From: Pseudomonas putida
GTDB lineage: Bacteria; Pseudomonadota; Gammaproteobacteria; Pseudomonadales; Pseudomonadaceae
NCBI GenBank assembly: GCA_041879295.1
Contig: CP047152.1
Location: forward strand, 935,501-999,500
Direction: 5' to 3'
Length of the DNA: 64,000 nucleotides
Position numbers and translations under genes: made by a program. A model generated the notes under the pieces. It had not been told where the DNA came from and ran no database searches. It saw nothing but the letters and a program-made list of their open reading frames with translations. Shown here one piece after another: positions 28,557 through 38,416 of the stretch. Within the stretch, counting starts at the first letter, position 1; every line of letters begins with the position of its first letter.

Positions 28557-29012
28557 TGTAGCGTCTGTGCCGGCCTCTTCGCGGGCAAGCCCGCTCCCAC
28601 AGGTATTGCACCGGTCTTGAATGTGGTGCCGTCTCTGTAGGAGCGGGTTTACCCGCGAAGGGGCCGGTACAGGCTTATAAAGTACTCGTCCCCCCGCTGC
28701 AGCACACCTTTCTGCCTATATATAAAGGAAAGATGAAACCGGGCGCTGCGCTTTCATCCTTAATCATCCTTTAATCACGGTATCCTTCACTCCCGGGTGT
28801 CGAGGGGCTTGCTCCTGCGCGGCACCTGGGCAGCCGTTTTTTTGCCGCCCGGCGTTGAACCGACGTCGTTGCGGCCGGTCTCAGCCACACTGGATAGCCC
28901 TGCGCAGTGCTTCCGCGACGCTCCCTCGGCATGCTCACAGGCCATGCCCAGCGTGTAGACTTGCGCCCAGGCAGGCGGATCACGCTGCCACTATCCATCG
29001 AAGGAACCGGCA
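28557..29012. other. 456-nt intergenic region between hmp and dsbB
   Basis: The first ~115 nt hold a REP pair (28567-28673). The remainder contains a short G/C-rich stretch around a seven-T run (near 28827-28860) that could pair weakly. I see no RNA gene or convincing extra coding frame. The dsbB promoter must lie in the right half. Confidence 0.5.
28567..28673. repeat. REP pair (BIME-like)
   Basis: One unit reads GCCGGCCTCTTCGCGGGCAA followed by GCCCGCTCCCACAGG (28569-28603). The second is inverted (CTGTAGGAGCGGGTTTACCC onward, 28635-28672). The two can fold together into a cruciform-like structure downstream of hmp. Confidence 0.9.
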
Positions 29013-29519
29013 ATGAACGAACAAACATCGCGCCTGAATCGGGAACGGCGCTTTCTGGTGCTGTTGGGCCTGATCTGCCTCTCGCTGATCGGCGGCGCCC
29101 TCTACATGCAAGTGGTGCTGGGCGAGGCACCGTGCCCGCTGTGCATCCTGCAACGTTATGCATTGCTGTTCATTGCCGTGTTTGCCTTCATCGCTGCGGC
29201 GATGCCTGGGCGCCGCAGCCTGACCTTCTTCGAAGCGTTGGTGGTGCTCAGTGCTATTGGCGGAATCGTTGCGGCCGGCAACCATGTGTATATACTCGCC
29301 AACCCCATGGTCAGTTGCGGTATCGATACCCTGCAACCGATTGTGGATGACCTGCCACTGGCAAAGCTGTGGCCACTGGCGTTTCAGGTCGACGGCTTCT
29401 GCAGCACGCCGTACCCGCCGATCCTCGGCCTGTCGCTGGCGCAATGGGCGCTTGTGGCCTTCGTGCTGACCGCAGTCCTGGTTCCGCTCGGTATCTACCG
29501 CAACCGACGCCAGGTTTAG
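29013..29519 (+). CDS. dsbB: Disulfide bond formation protein DsbB
   Basis: This 168-residue inner-membrane protein with four membrane helices reoxidises DsbA and passes electrons to ubiquinone. The first periplasmic loop has the redox pair APCPLCILQR and the second loop has 'SCGID...GFCSTP', giving the two active disulfides. The C-terminal tail is basic. It lies just upstream of the cyo operon, which would reoxidise the ubiquinol it produces. That is an attractive link, but the 559-nt gap argues against one transcript. 'CATCGAAGGAACCGGCA' supplies the ribosome site. Confidence 0.93.
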   Translation: MNEQTSRLNRERRFLVLLGLICLSLIGGALYMQVVLGEAPCPLCILQRYALLFIAVFAFIAAAMPGRRSLTFFEALVVLSAIGGIVAAGNHVYILANPMVSCGIDTLQPIVDDLPLAKLWPLAFQVDGFCSTPYPPILGLSLAQWALVAFVLTAVLVPLGIYRNRRQV

Positions 29520-30078
29520 ACAAAAGTCCCGAATTGCATGGGGTCTTTTGCACTCCATGCGAAGAGGGAAAAGTTGCGCACCGCTTGATCCAGATCAATC
29601 CCGAAGCCTTGTAGAATGCGGCTTTGAGGCCTGGCAAGCGGGGTGCGACAAACTGTCGCGAAGTTGAATTATTGAGCAGTATTGTTACGGATTCTGTAAA
29701 AGACTGTTGCTCAATAAGTCATAGTCAAGGGTTGGCGACCTATCTACAATCGCCCCCAATTTCCGTTCGGCACTGCTTGCGAGTCGCAGGATTGAAGGAA
29801 GCCTCAGCGCTCCTTTTTGCTGACTTCGTCAAGTTTCGCCCAACGGCGATACCGGGCGGACACCCCTCCGCGTTTTCCCGCACCAAATGGACTTGGTCTG
29901 AAGTACAGGCCTGTTGCCTACGAAACCATAAGCACCGCTAACCCGCTTGAAGCCAAGGTCCTGCAGTCGGACCCCAGGCAGGAGTGAGTACGGGCGCGAA
30001 ATGCCTCACTTGGCAGGACGAAGTGCTGGCTACCAAAACACAAATTGCATTGAAGCAAGCTGATCTAGAGGTCGTGAG
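29520..30078. other. 559-nt region upstream of cyoA
   Basis: This holds a perfect ANR/FNR box with an overlapping promoter (29585-29617), then about 450 nt of apparent leader before cyoA. An A-rich stretch (CCAAAACACAAA near 30033-30044) lies 35 nt before the ATG and resembles Hfq/Crc A-rich targets, but weakly. The reading frame at 29624-29941 has no ribosome site and no protein-like features. A further promoter nearer cyoA may exist. Confidence 0.5.
29585..29617 (+). promoter_or_regulatory. ANR/FNR box overlapping a promoter
   Basis: TTGATCCAGATCAA (29585-29598) is a perfect TTGAT-N4-ATCAA palindrome. A -10 element TAGAAT lies at 29612-29617. A -35 at normal spacing would fall inside the box, so the bound regulator should block RNA polymerase. 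This fits low-oxygen repression of the aerobic Cyo oxidase, as reported for ANR in Pseudomonas. Confidence 0.75.
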
Positions 30079-31020
30079 ATGAGTAAAAAGCGTTACCCCA
30101 GACTGTTTGGCATATTGCCCTTTTTAGGCATGCTTTTACTCAGTGGGTGCAACTGGACCCTGCTCGACCCGAAGGGCCAGGTCGGCATTGAGCAAAAGAA
30201 CCTGATCCTGATCGCTACCGGCCTGATGCTGCTGGTGGTAATCCCTGTGATCATCATGACCTTGGCGTTCGCCTGGAAGTACCGTGCTTCCAACAAGGCA
30301 GCCACCTACACCCCTGACTGGTCGCACTCGACCAAGATCGAGGCCGCGGTATGGATCATCCCGATCCTGATCATCATCGCCCTGGGTTATGTCACCTACC
30401 ACTCCACCCACAAGCTGGACCCGTATCGTCCGCTGGATTCGGACGTTAAGCCGATTCAGATCGACGTGGTCGCGCTGGACTGGAAGTGGCTGTTCATCTA
30501 CCCGGAGCAGGGCATTGCCACGGTCAACAAGATCGTCTTCCCGGCTAACACCCCGGTCAACTTCCGCGTCACTTCCGACGCTGTGATGAACTCGTTCTTC
30601 ATCCCAGGCCTGGGCGGCCAGATCTACGCCATGGCCGGCATGACCACCAAGCTGCACCTGATCGCCAACGAAAATGGCGAGTTCGACGGTATCAGCGCCA
30701 ACTACAGTGGTGCTGGCTTCACCGGCATGAAATTCAAGGCTACTGCCACCTCTCAGGAAGACTTCGACAAGTGGGTCGCTGAAGTCAAGCAGTCGCCGAA
30801 GAAGCTGGACAAGGCCGAATACGCCGCCTTGGCCAAACCAAGCGAAAACAACCCGGTCGCGCTGTATAGCGAGGCTTCGCCTGAGCAGTTCCAGCTGATC
30901 GTCGACAAGTACGAAGGCATGAACCGCGGTCGTAGCCACGAAGAAGCAGGCAGCACAGATCTGGCCACAACCAAGGGTGTGGAATCGAGTATGCAACCAG
31001 CTGCCGGTGCAGAGGAGTAA
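30079..31020 (+). CDS. cyoA: Cytochrome bo3 ubiquinol oxidase subunit II
   Basis: This 313-residue lipoprotein (lipobox LLSGC, Cys25) has two membrane helices (about 47-70 and 92-112) and a periplasmic cupredoxin domain. '[23 protein letters not shown]' and '[19 protein letters not shown]' are typical of quinol-type subunit II, and the CuA ligands of cytochrome c oxidases are absent, as expected. It is the first gene of cyoABCDE; cyoB starts 3 nt after its stop. Confidence 0.97.
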   Translation: MSKKRYPRLFGILPFLGMLLLSGCNWTLLDPKGQVGIEQKNLILIATGLMLLVVIPVIIMTLAFAWKYRASNKAATYTPDWSHSTKIEAAVWIIPILIIIALGYVTYHSTHKLDPYRPLDSDVKPIQIDVVALDWKWLFIYPEQGIATVNKIVFPANTPVNFRVTSDAVMNSFFIPGLGGQIYAMAGMTTKLHLIANENGEFDGISANYSGAGFTGMKFKATATSQEDFDKWVAEVKQSPKKLDKAEYAALAKPSENNPVALYSEASPEQFQLIVDKYEGMNRGRSHEEAGSTDLATTKGVESSMQPAAGAEE

Positions 31021-31023
31021 GAG

Positions 31024-33042
31024 ATGTTCGGTAAATTAAGCCTGGAGGCGATACCCTATCACGAGCCGATAGTCATGGTGACGCTTGCCATGATCGCGCT
31101 CGGCGGTATCGCTGTCGTCGGTCTTATCACCTATTTCCGCAAGTGGACCTACTTGTGGAGCGAGTGGCTGACTACTGTCGACCACAAAAAGATCGGCGTG
31201 ATGTACATCATCGTCGCGATGGTCATGCTGCTGCGCGGCTTTGCCGACGCCATCATGATGCGTACCCAGCTGGCTGCCGCAACCGGCGGCTCCGAAGGCT
31301 ATCTGCCGCCTGAACACTATGACCAGATCTTCACCGCTCACGGTGTGATCATGATCATCTTCATGGCGATGCCGTTCTTCACCGGCCTGATGAACCTGGC
31401 GGTTCCTCTGCAGATCGGTGCACGTGACGTTGCCTTCCCGTTCCTGAACTCCCTGAGCTTCTACCTGCTGCTGGCAGGCGTGCTGCTGGTCAACATCTCG
31501 CTGGGCGTTGGTGAATTCGCCAAGACCGGCTGGGTTGCCTATCCGCCGCTCGCGGGCATTCAGTACAGCCCTGGGGTGGGTGTCGACTACTACATCTGGG
31601 CGCTACAGCTATCCGGATTGGGTACGACGCTTACCGGCGTGAACTTCCTCGTCACCGTGATGAAGATGCGCGCACCTGGCATGAAGCTGATGGACATGCC
31701 GATCTTCACCTGGACCTGCACCTGGGCCAACGTACTGATCGTCGCTTCGTTCCCGATCCTGACTGCTGCACTCGCTCTGCTGACTGTTGACCGTTATCTG
31801 GACTTCCACATCTTCACCAACGAGCTTGGTGGGAACCCGATGATGTACGTCAACCTGTTCTGGGCGTGGGGTCACCCTGAGGTTTACATCCTGATCCTGC
31901 CGGCCTTCGGCGTGTTCTCGGAAGTAACTTCGACGTTCTCTGGCAAACGCCTGTTCGGCCACCACTCGATGATTTACGCATCGGGCGCGATCGCCATCCT
32001 CGGCTTTGCTGTATGGCTGCACCACTTCTTCACCATGGGTGCCGGCGCCAGCGTCAACACCTTCTTCGGCCTGGCGACGATGCTGATCTCCATTCCGACC
32101 GGTGTGAAGCTGTTCAACTGGCTGTTCACCATGTACCAAGGCCGTGTGCGCTTCACCGCACCGATGCTCTGGACCCTGGGCTTCATGGTCACCTTCTCCA
32201 TCGGTGGCATGACTGGCGTACTGCTGGCCGTTCCGGGTGCTGACTTCGTTCTGCACAACAGCCTGTTCGTAATTGCGCACTTCCACAACGTGATCATCGG
32301 TGGCGCGGTATTCGGCTACATCGCCGGTTTCGCCTTCTGGTTCCCGAAAGCCTTCGGCTTCACCCTGAACGAGAAGTGGGGCAAAGCTGCCTTCTGGTTC
32401 TGGCTGTCGGGCTTCTACGTTGCGTTCATGCCGCTGTACGCCCTGGGCTTCATGGGCATGACCCGTCGTCTGAACCACTCCGACAACCCACTGTGGGAAC
32501 CCTACCTGTACGTAGCCGTTGTCGGCGCCGTGCTGATCCTGTTCGGTATCGCTTGCCAGCTGATCCAGATCTTCGTTTCGGTCCGCGACCGCAACCAGAA
32601 CCTGGACGTGACCGGCGACCCATGGGGCGGCCGTACCCTGGAATGGTCGACTTCTTCGCCACCTCCGTTCTACAACTTCGCTCACATGCCTGAGAAAGTT
32701 GGTCTGGACTGCTGGCACGAAGCCAAGGAAGCAGGCGTTGCGTACAAGGCCCCGGCCAAGTACGAAGCCATTCACATGCCGAGCAACACCGCTACCGGTC
32801 TGTTCATGGGCCTGTTCCTGACCGTCTTCGGCTTCGCCTTCATCTGGCACATCTGGTGGCTGGTTGGCGCGAGCCTGGTTGCAACCATCGCTGTCTTCGT
32901 TCGCCACGCTGCACGTGACGACCAGGGCTACATGGTTCCGGCCGAAGAAGTGGCGCGCATCGAAGGCGAGCGTATGAAAGCGCTGGCCAAAGCAGGTGCT
33001 CTGCCTGCCGGCGCACGTGTCGAATCGTTTGAGCGGGTGTAA
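31024..33042 (+). CDS. cyoB: Cytochrome bo3 ubiquinol oxidase subunit I
   Basis: This 672-residue catalytic subunit has about 15 membrane helices and carries heme b, heme o3 and CuB. Visible motifs are '[15 protein letters not shown]' (CuB His and cross-linked Tyr), 'HHFFTMGAG' (two CuB His), '[12 protein letters not shown]' (heme ligands) and '[15 protein letters not shown]' with the Arg and Asp of the quinone site. It reduces O2 to water and pumps protons. Its length is close to the E. coli subunit (663). It follows cyoA by 3 nt and precedes cyoC by 3 nt. Confidence 0.98.
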   Translation: MFGKLSLEAIPYHEPIVMVTLAMIALGGIAVVGLITYFRKWTYLWSEWLTTVDHKKIGVMYIIVAMVMLLRGFADAIMMRTQLAAATGGSEGYLPPEHYDQIFTAHGVIMIIFMAMPFFTGLMNLAVPLQIGARDVAFPFLNSLSFYLLLAGVLLVNISLGVGEFAKTGWVAYPPLAGIQYSPGVGVDYYIWALQLSGLGTTLTGVNFLVTVMKMRAPGMKLMDMPIFTWTCTWANVLIVASFPILTAALALLTVDRYLDFHIFTNELGGNPMMYVNLFWAWGHPEVYILILPAFGVFSEVTSTFSGKRLFGHHSMIYASGAIAILGFAVWLHHFFTMGAGASVNTFFGLATMLISIPTGVKLFNWLFTMYQGRVRFTAPMLWTLGFMVTFSIGGMTGVLLAVPGADFVLHNSLFVIAHFHNVIIGGAVFGYIAGFAFWFPKAFGFTLNEKWGKAAFWFWLSGFYVAFMPLYALGFMGMTRRLNHSDNPLWEPYLYVAVVGAVLILFGIACQLIQIFVSVRDRNQNLDVTGDPWGGRTLEWSTSSPPPFYNFAHMPEKVGLDCWHEAKEAGVAYKAPAKYEAIHMPSNTATGLFMGLFLTVFGFAFIWHIWWLVGASLVATIAVFVRHAARDDQGYMVPAEEVARIEGERMKALAKAGALPAGARVESFERV

Positions 33043-33045
33043 TCA

Positions 33046-33672
33046 ATGTCCAGTCAAGTAATGCACGGCGGCGCTGCTCATGGTCACGACCATGGGCATG
33101 ACGACCACCACCACGACTCGGGCCAGATGACCGTACTGGGTTTCTGGCTGTACCTGATGACCGACTGCATCCTGTTTGCGTCGCTCTTCGCCACCTACGC
33201 GGTGCTGTCCGGCAGTTTTGCCGGCGGCCCGTCGGGTCACGACATCTTCCAGCTCGATTTCGTAGCTGTTGAAACGCTGTTCCTGCTGCTGTCCTCGATC
33301 ACCTTCGGCTTCGCCATGCTGAAGATGTTCGATGGCAAGAAAGCAGGTGTACTGGGCTGGTTGGCCGTGACCTTCCTGTTCGGTGCAGGCTTCATCGCGA
33401 TGGAAATCTATGAGTTCCATCACCTGATCAGCGAGGGCTTCGGCCCGCAGCGCAGTGGCTTCCTGTCGGGCTTCTTCGCCCTGGTAGGTACCCACGGTCT
33501 GCACGTGACTGCTGGTCTGATCTGGATGGCAATCATGATGTACCAGATCAACAAGCACGGCATCACGCCGACCGCCAAGACCCGCATGAGCTGCCTGAGC
33601 CTGTTCTGGCACTTCCTGGACGTGGTCTGGATCTGCGTATTCACCGTCGTTTACCTGCTGGGGGTTCTGTAA
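33046..33672 (+). CDS. cyoC: Cytochrome bo3 ubiquinol oxidase subunit III
   Basis: This 208-residue protein has five membrane helices with the subunit III signature '[23 protein letters not shown]' and '[14 protein letters not shown]'. The N-terminal ~28 residues are unusually rich in His ([13 protein letters not shown]), a possible metal-binding tail on the cytosolic side. The stop codon shares one base with the cyoD start (TAATG). Confidence 0.96.
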   Translation: MSSQVMHGGAAHGHDHGHDDHHHDSGQMTVLGFWLYLMTDCILFASLFATYAVLSGSFAGGPSGHDIFQLDFVAVETLFLLLSSITFGFAMLKMFDGKKAGVLGWLAVTFLFGAGFIAMEIYEFHHLISEGFGPQRSGFLSGFFALVGTHGLHVTAGLIWMAIMMYQINKHGITPTAKTRMSCLSLFWHFLDVVWICVFTVVYLLGVL

Positions 33673-34004
33673 TGGCTAACGCACACGACACTCATCACGA
33701 AGGTAATCACGGCAGCGTCAAGTCCTACATGATCGGTTTCGTACTGTCGATCATCCTGACTGCGATCCCGTTCGGCCTGGCCATGACCGCCAGCCTGCCG
33801 AAGAACCTGACCGTTCTGATCATTGTTGCCATGGCCGTGATCCAGGTAGTTGTTCACCTGGTTTACTTCCTGCACATGGACCGCTCGAAAGAGCAACGCA
33901 ACAACGTTTCGACGTTCCTGTTCACCACCTTGGTGATCGCTCTGCTTGTCGGCCTGTCGCTGTGGATCATGTTCAGCATCCACTTCGAAATGTTGGCCAA
34001 GTGA
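33672..34004 (+). CDS. cyoD: Cytochrome bo3 ubiquinol oxidase subunit IV
   Basis: This 110-residue subunit has three membrane helices. It matches CyoD through 'SVKSYMIGFVLSIILTAIPFGLAM', 'VVHLVYFLHMDRS' and the C-terminal helix. It assists assembly of the CuB site. The short N-terminus is also His-rich (HDTHHEGNHG). It is translationally coupled to cyoC. Confidence 0.95.
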   Translation: MANAHDTHHEGNHGSVKSYMIGFVLSIILTAIPFGLAMTASLPKNLTVLIIVAMAVIQVVVHLVYFLHMDRSKEQRNNVSTFLFTTLVIALLVGLSLWIMFSIHFEMLAK

Positions 34005-34015
34005 GGTAAGACTGC

Positions 34016-34903
34016 ATGTCCGTTAAGCACTTTATCCAAATCACCAAACCGGGGATCATTTTCGGTAACGTGCTTTCCGTGGCAGGCGGTTTCTTCCTTG
34101 CCTCGAAGGGCCATGTGGATTTCGCCCTGTTCCTGGCGGTGGTGATCGGTACTTCGCTGGTGGTTGCGTCCGGATGCGTGTTCAACAACTGCATCGACCG
34201 TGACATCGACCACAAGATGGAGCGCACCAAGAACCGCGTCATGGTTCAGGGCGGCATGTCGCTGCCCCTCGCGCTGATCTACGCCACCCTGCTCGGGGTG
34301 GCGGGTTTCAGCTTGCTGTATGTCCAGGCCAATCCGCTGTCTGCGTTCTGCGCACTGATTGGCTTTGTCGTCTACGTCGGTTTCTACAGCCTGTGGCTGA
34401 AGCGTAAATCGGTGCACGGCACCTTGGTCGGCAGCCTGTCCGGTGCCATGCCTCCGGTGATCGGCTACTGCGCCGTGAGCAACAGCTTCGACCTGGCTGC
34501 GGTAACCCTGCTGGTGATGTTCAGCCTTTGGCAAATGCCGCACAGCTTTGCCATCGCGATCTTCCGCTTCAAGGATTACAGCGCTGCCAACATTCCGGTT
34601 CTGCCGGTGGCACGTGGTATCCTCGCGGCGAAAAAGCAGATCGTGCTGTACGTGCTGGCCTTCGTGCTCGCCACCCTGATGCTTACCCTCGGCGGTTACG
34701 CCGGCCTTGGCTACCTGGCCGTGGCCGCTGCCATGGGCCTGTACTGGCTGTACATGGCCTGGGGTGGTTACAAGGCTGAAGACGATAGCAAGTGGGCCCG
34801 CAAGGTGTTCGGCTTCTCCATCCTCACCGTTACAGCCCTGAGCGTGATGATGGGTGTGGACAGCCAGACCGCTGCGGACGTGCTGATGACCTACGCTCGC
34901 TGA
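34016..34903 (+). CDS. cyoE: Protoheme IX farnesyltransferase (heme O synthase)
   Basis: This 295-residue inner-membrane prenyltransferase farnesylates heme B to heme O for the CyoB active site. The Asp-rich motif '[18 protein letters not shown]' (NxxxDxxxD) and the second conserved loop '[20 protein letters not shown]' are present, along with about nine membrane helices. It is the last gene of the operon, 11 nt after cyoD, and is followed by a strong terminator. Confidence 0.97.
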
Positions 34904-34922
34904 AACTGCTGCCTGTTTCACG

Positions 34923-34953
34923 AAAACCCCGGCCTCTGCGCCGGGGTTTTTTT
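34923..34953 (+). terminator. Rho-independent terminator of cyoABCDE
   Basis: AAAACCCCGGC pairs with GCCGGGGTTTT around a short loop, followed by a run of T (TTTTTTT). It lies 19 nt after the cyoE stop. Confidence 0.92.
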
Positions 34954-34963
34954 ATGGGTTTTT

Positions 34964-35072
34964 CTGTGCCGGCCTCTTCGCGGGCAAGCCCGCTCCCACG
35001 GGCATTTCGCAGGTTTTGCGTGTGGCGCGGTCCCGGTGGGAGAGGGCTTGCCCGCGAAGAGGCCGGCACAGG
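34964..35072. repeat. Inverted REP pair (BIME)
   Basis: CTGTGCCGGCCTCTTCGCGG at 34964 is matched by its near-perfect inverse ending GAAGAGGCCGGCACAG at 35071. Together with the inner stems this makes a ~109-nt palindromic unit between the cyo terminator and the alaC promoter region. Confidence 0.92.
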
Positions 35073-35237
35073 GAAATATAAATTTTATATTTTCAAATAA
35101 TAGATCTGAAAAAATATAACAAAACAGGAAATTATCCTTTACGTGTATCATGTTTCGGGATTATCTTCTGATTCAGGCCGCCACATCGGCCAGCGTCGCT
35201 CGGACGGTTCCGGGCGCTTACGTACTCAGAGGAAGCC

Positions 35238-36446
35238 ATGGCCAACCCAGGTTCGCCGCGCCGCTTTGCGCGCATCGATCGTCTCCCCCCCTACGTCTTC
35301 AACATCACAGCCGAGCTCAAGATGGCTGCCCGCCGCCGTGGCGAGGACATCATCGACCTGAGCATGGGCAACCCCGATGGCGCCACTCCGCCGCACATCG
35401 TCGAGAAGCTGGTACAGGTCGCCCAACGTGAAGACACCCACGGCTACTCCACCTCTCGCGGCATCCCGCGCCTGCGCCGGGCCATTTCCAACTGGTACAA
35501 GGATCGCTACGAGGTCGACATCGACCCGGAAAGCGAAGCCATCGTTACCATTGGTTCGAAGGAGGGCCTGGCCCATCTGATGCTGGCTACCCTGGACCAG
35601 GGCGACACGGTGCTGGTGCCCAACCCCAGCTACCCGATCCACATCTACGGCGCAGTGATCGCCGGTGCCCAGGTGCGTTCGGTGCCGCTGGTACCGGGTG
35701 TGGACTTCTTCAACGAGCTTGAGCGGGCCATCCGCGAGTCGATCCCCAAGCCTAAGATGATGATCCTCGGCTTCCCGTCCAACCCTACCGCCCAGTGCGT
35801 GGAACTGGACTTCTTCGAGCGAGTGGTGGCCCTGGCCAAGCAGTACGACGTGCTGGTGGTGCATGACCTGGCCTATGCCGACATCGTCTACGACGGCTGG
35901 AAAGCCCCGTCGATCATGCAGGTCCCGGGGGCCAAGGACATTGCGGTGGAGTTCTTTACCCTGTCCAAGAGCTACAACATGGCCGGCTGGCGCATCGGCT
36001 TCATGGTCGGCAACCCTGAGCTGGTCAGCGCCCTGGCGCGGATCAAGAGCTACCACGACTACGGCACCTTCACCCCGCTACAGGTCGCGGCCATTGCGGC
36101 GCTGGAAGGCGACCAGCAGTGCGTCCGCGACATTGCCGAGCAGTATCGCCAGCGCCGCAACCTGCTGGTCAAAGGGCTGCACGAACTGGGCTGGATGGTC
36201 GAGAACCCCAAGGCGTCGATGTACGTGTGGGCGAAGATCCCGCCGGAGTATGCGCACCTGGGTTCGCTGGAGTTCTCCAAGAAGCTGCTGGCCGAGGCCA
36301 AGGTCTGTGTGTCGCCGGGGATCGGTTTTGGTGACTATGGGGACGACCATGTGCGCTTTGCTCTGATCGAGAACCAGGACCGTATTCGCCAGGCTATCCG
36401 CGGAATCCGGCAAATGTTCCGGGCTGACGGTTTGGCTCGCAAGTAA
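35238..36446 (+). CDS. alaC: Class I aminotransferase, alanine-type (AlaC)
   Basis: This 402-residue PLP enzyme belongs to the fold-type I aspartate-aminotransferase family. Lys244 in '[15 protein letters not shown]' binds PLP; '[11 protein letters not shown]', '[11 protein letters not shown]', 'GFPSNPTAQ' and '[13 protein letters not shown]' are conserved cofactor and substrate segments. The AlaC subgroup makes alanine from pyruvate and glutamate. AGAGGAAG lies just before the ATG. It is a single gene; the 165 nt upstream include a strikingly AT-rich stretch. The substrate is inferred from subgroup similarity. Confidence 0.88.
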   Translation: MANPGSPRRFARIDRLPPYVFNITAELKMAARRRGEDIIDLSMGNPDGATPPHIVEKLVQVAQREDTHGYSTSRGIPRLRRAISNWYKDRYEVDIDPESEAIVTIGSKEGLAHLMLATLDQGDTVLVPNPSYPIHIYGAVIAGAQVRSVPLVPGVDFFNELERAIRESIPKPKMMILGFPSNPTAQCVELDFFERVVALAKQYDVLVVHDLAYADIVYDGWKAPSIMQVPGAKDIAVEFFTLSKSYNMAGWRIGFMVGNPELVSALARIKSYHDYGTFTPLQVAAIAALEGDQQCVRDIAEQYRQRRNLLVKGLHELGWMVENPKASMYVWAKIPPEYAHLGSLEFSKKLLAEAKVCVSPGIGFGDYGDDHVRFALIENQDRIRQAIRGIRQMFRADGLARK

Positions 36447-36453
36447 GCCTATC

Positions 36454-36472
36454 GGGGCTGCAAAGCAGCCCC
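36454..36472 (+). terminator. Hairpin after alaC (possible terminator)
   Basis: GGGGCTGC pairs with GCAGCCCC around AAA, 8 nt after the alaC stop. No T-run follows, so termination strength is doubtful. Confidence 0.5.
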
Positions 36473-36558
36473 AACTACCTCTTGGGTGAGCTTTCCGCCT
36501 GCCTTCTGGTTACCCGTACGCCTACCTTCAGCACTCATTTCTCACCAAAGAGATCCCC

Positions 36559-37686
36559 ATGAGTGTCTTCACCGCCTACTTCTGCGGCACTGGTTCGCAC
36601 CGTTTTGACGACGCCAATCCCAACTTCTGGAATGGCGAGCTGGTCTCGACCCTGGCCAGCAACGACCAGAGCCGGGAATTTGCCCACTGGATCGCCGTCG
36701 ACGGCCCAGGCAGCGGCAACCTTCAGGATGACAACCTGTTCGTCGTACCCGGCGGCTATTTCAACTGGACTGGCCAGCTGTTTGGCCGCGGCTGGGAGGA
36801 GAACGTCAACCATGTGCTGCAGGTCATCAAAGGCGAAAGCAGTTGGCGGCGCACCAAACTCAGTGAGCAAGAATACGAGCGGCTGAAAGCTGCCGGCGTG
36901 CCGATTCCGGATGTTTCTTCCTCCGCCTCATGGTTCTGGCGAACCTACGACTACGGCGATCGCCACCCAACCCCGCAGGAACTGCAGGAGCGCATCATCA
37001 GCATGTTCCGCAAACCGCGCCTGCCAACCCAGGTCAACCTGGTGGGCTGGAGCAGGGGAGGAATCAGCTGCCACATGCTGGCCAATGCCATGGCGCAAGA
37101 CCCTGTATTGCGGGGCATACCGGTGAACATATTTGCCATTGACCCGGTGCCTGGGGTCGGTAACGTGCAAGCCGAGCGCGTAACGTTGGCTGATAACGTC
37201 AAAGAGTACGTAGGCTTCTACTCGAGGGATGAGCGCTCCAAAGGTTTTGCCTGCGTGATCCCTTCGGTCGCCAGAGGGACACGGATATGCGTTTATCCTA
37301 TGCCGGGCCGTCATGCCACACTGGTGGGCAATGCCTCGGCTGATGGCGCAGGCGATGGCAAGGTGCTGGTCGAACCTGGGCTGATCGTTCGCCACTTTGC
37401 CGAGGTTTGCCTGACCCGCTGGGGCGTGCGACTGGACAAACGTCTGGCCTTGAGCAGCAGCCAGTTGATGAAGTATCACCAGGTCATGGCGGCCGCCGAC
37501 AGGCAGTATCAGGCCATGCGCAGTGAGTCCTACACGGTCCTCACCGAGGGCGATAAAAGCGATCGTCTGGTGCATTGTGGCGACGTACAGACGCAGTTCA
37601 GCAAGGTTCAGGGAGGTGGCTACGAGCCGAGCGCAGGCCTGGGTTTGCAACGCTGGGATGCTGAAACTTACCAGCCCATCTGCTAA
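36559..37686 (+). CDS. Putative alpha/beta hydrolase with GxSxG elbow, uncharacterised
   Basis: This 375-residue protein has no signal peptide or membrane helix. A nucleophile elbow is present at Ser165 (NLVGWSRGGIS), preceded by a hydrophobic strand. Asp195 (NIFAIDPVPG) and His252 (MPGRHATLVG) are spaced like the other two members of a Ser-Asp-His triad. The layout (an early CGTG motif, GWSRGG, IDPVPG) resembles DUF2235/Tle1-type phospholipases, but overall similarity is not strong and I cannot name the family firmly. No VgrG, PAAR or immunity-like gene is adjacent. ATG at 36559 follows AGAGAT. It is flanked by alaC and a YkgJ-type gene on the same strand. Confidence 0.7.
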   Translation: MSVFTAYFCGTGSHRFDDANPNFWNGELVSTLASNDQSREFAHWIAVDGPGSGNLQDDNLFVVPGGYFNWTGQLFGRGWEENVNHVLQVIKGESSWRRTKLSEQEYERLKAAGVPIPDVSSSASWFWRTYDYGDRHPTPQELQERIISMFRKPRLPTQVNLVGWSRGGISCHMLANAMAQDPVLRGIPVNIFAIDPVPGVGNVQAERVTLADNVKEYVGFYSRDERSKGFACVIPSVARGTRICVYPMPGRHATLVGNASADGAGDGKVLVEPGLIVRHFAEVCLTRWGVRLDKRLALSSSQLMKYHQVMAAADRQYQAMRSESYTVLTEGDKSDRLVHCGDVQTQFSKVQGGGYEPSAGLGLQRWDAETYQPIC

Positions 37687-37846
37687 CTGAAAGGGGGCGG
37701 CCGGCAAAGGCTCTGGTCGTCCTTGTTCAGCGGCCGGATCAGCGGCATTTTTTTTTGCATTCCCCCTCTATCCAGCGGCCCCCACTTGGATTAAAAATGG
37801 CGCCGCGGGCCAGCCCCGATAACAACAACCTTCCCTCCGTGACATC

Positions 37847-38230
37847 ATGTCTGAATATAACCCTTGCCTTGACTGCGGCGCCTGCTGCGGGTACTTCCGT
37901 GTGTCCTTCTTCTGGGGCGAATGCCAGTCTGCCGGGGGCGTAGTGCCGGACGACCTGGTGGTACAGATCAACCCCACGCGCGTTGCCATGATCGGCACCG
38001 ATGCCAAGCCTTGCCGCTGTGTCAGCCTTCAGGGCGAGATCGGAAAGGAAGTGGCCTGTACCATTTATGCCAACCGTTCCAGCCCCTGCCGCGAGTTCGA
38101 GGCGTCGTGGGAGGGCGGGGTTCATAACCCGAGCTGTGATGATGCGCGGGCAGCGTATGGCCTGCCGCCGCTGACCCCACCAGAGGCCAACGAGCCGCAT
38201 TGGCCGGATGATGGGGTTGAGGTGGCCTGA
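37847..38230 (+). CDS. Short YkgJ-family cysteine-cluster protein
   Basis: This 127-residue cytosolic protein has the CxxCxxCC motif at the very start ([10 protein letters not shown]), more cysteines at '[12 protein letters not shown]', '[17 protein letters not shown]' and '[13 protein letters not shown]'. This is the compact form of the same family as the gene at 4909-5643. It probably binds zinc or an Fe-S cluster; its function is unknown. It lies 160 nt after the hydrolase gene. Confidence 0.8.
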   Translation: MSEYNPCLDCGACCGYFRVSFFWGECQSAGGVVPDDLVVQINPTRVAMIGTDAKPCRCVSLQGEIGKEVACTIYANRSSPCREFEASWEGGVHNPSCDDARAAYGLPPLTPPEANEPHWPDDGVEVA

Positions 38231-38416
38231 GCGTATTCCGTTAGCCTGTGCCCGCCCTATGTCGGCTAGCCAGCCCACAGGTACTGCACAGAGCACAGGT
38301 ATTGTGGGGACGCTGTGTGGAGCTGGCTGGCCGGTGATCGGGCCATCAGGTTGCAGACAGACACATGAAATTGAATGGTCAGTATCTATATGTGTGTAAA
38401 GGCTCGCAAGTTCCTG

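Noticed and set aside
28771..29163. 130-codon minus-strand frame overlapping dsbB
   Set aside because: It is Arg/Pro/Ser-rich, overlaps a clear dsbB gene and has no start signals.
29624..29941. 105-codon open frame in the cyoA leader
   Set aside because: No ribosome site, no motif and an unnatural amino-acid mix; the interval is better explained as promoter and leader.
30033..30044. A-rich CCAAAACACAAA as an Hfq/Crc target upstream of cyoA
   Set aside because: It lacks clean AAN repeats and is not at the ribosome site, so I do not list it as a feature.
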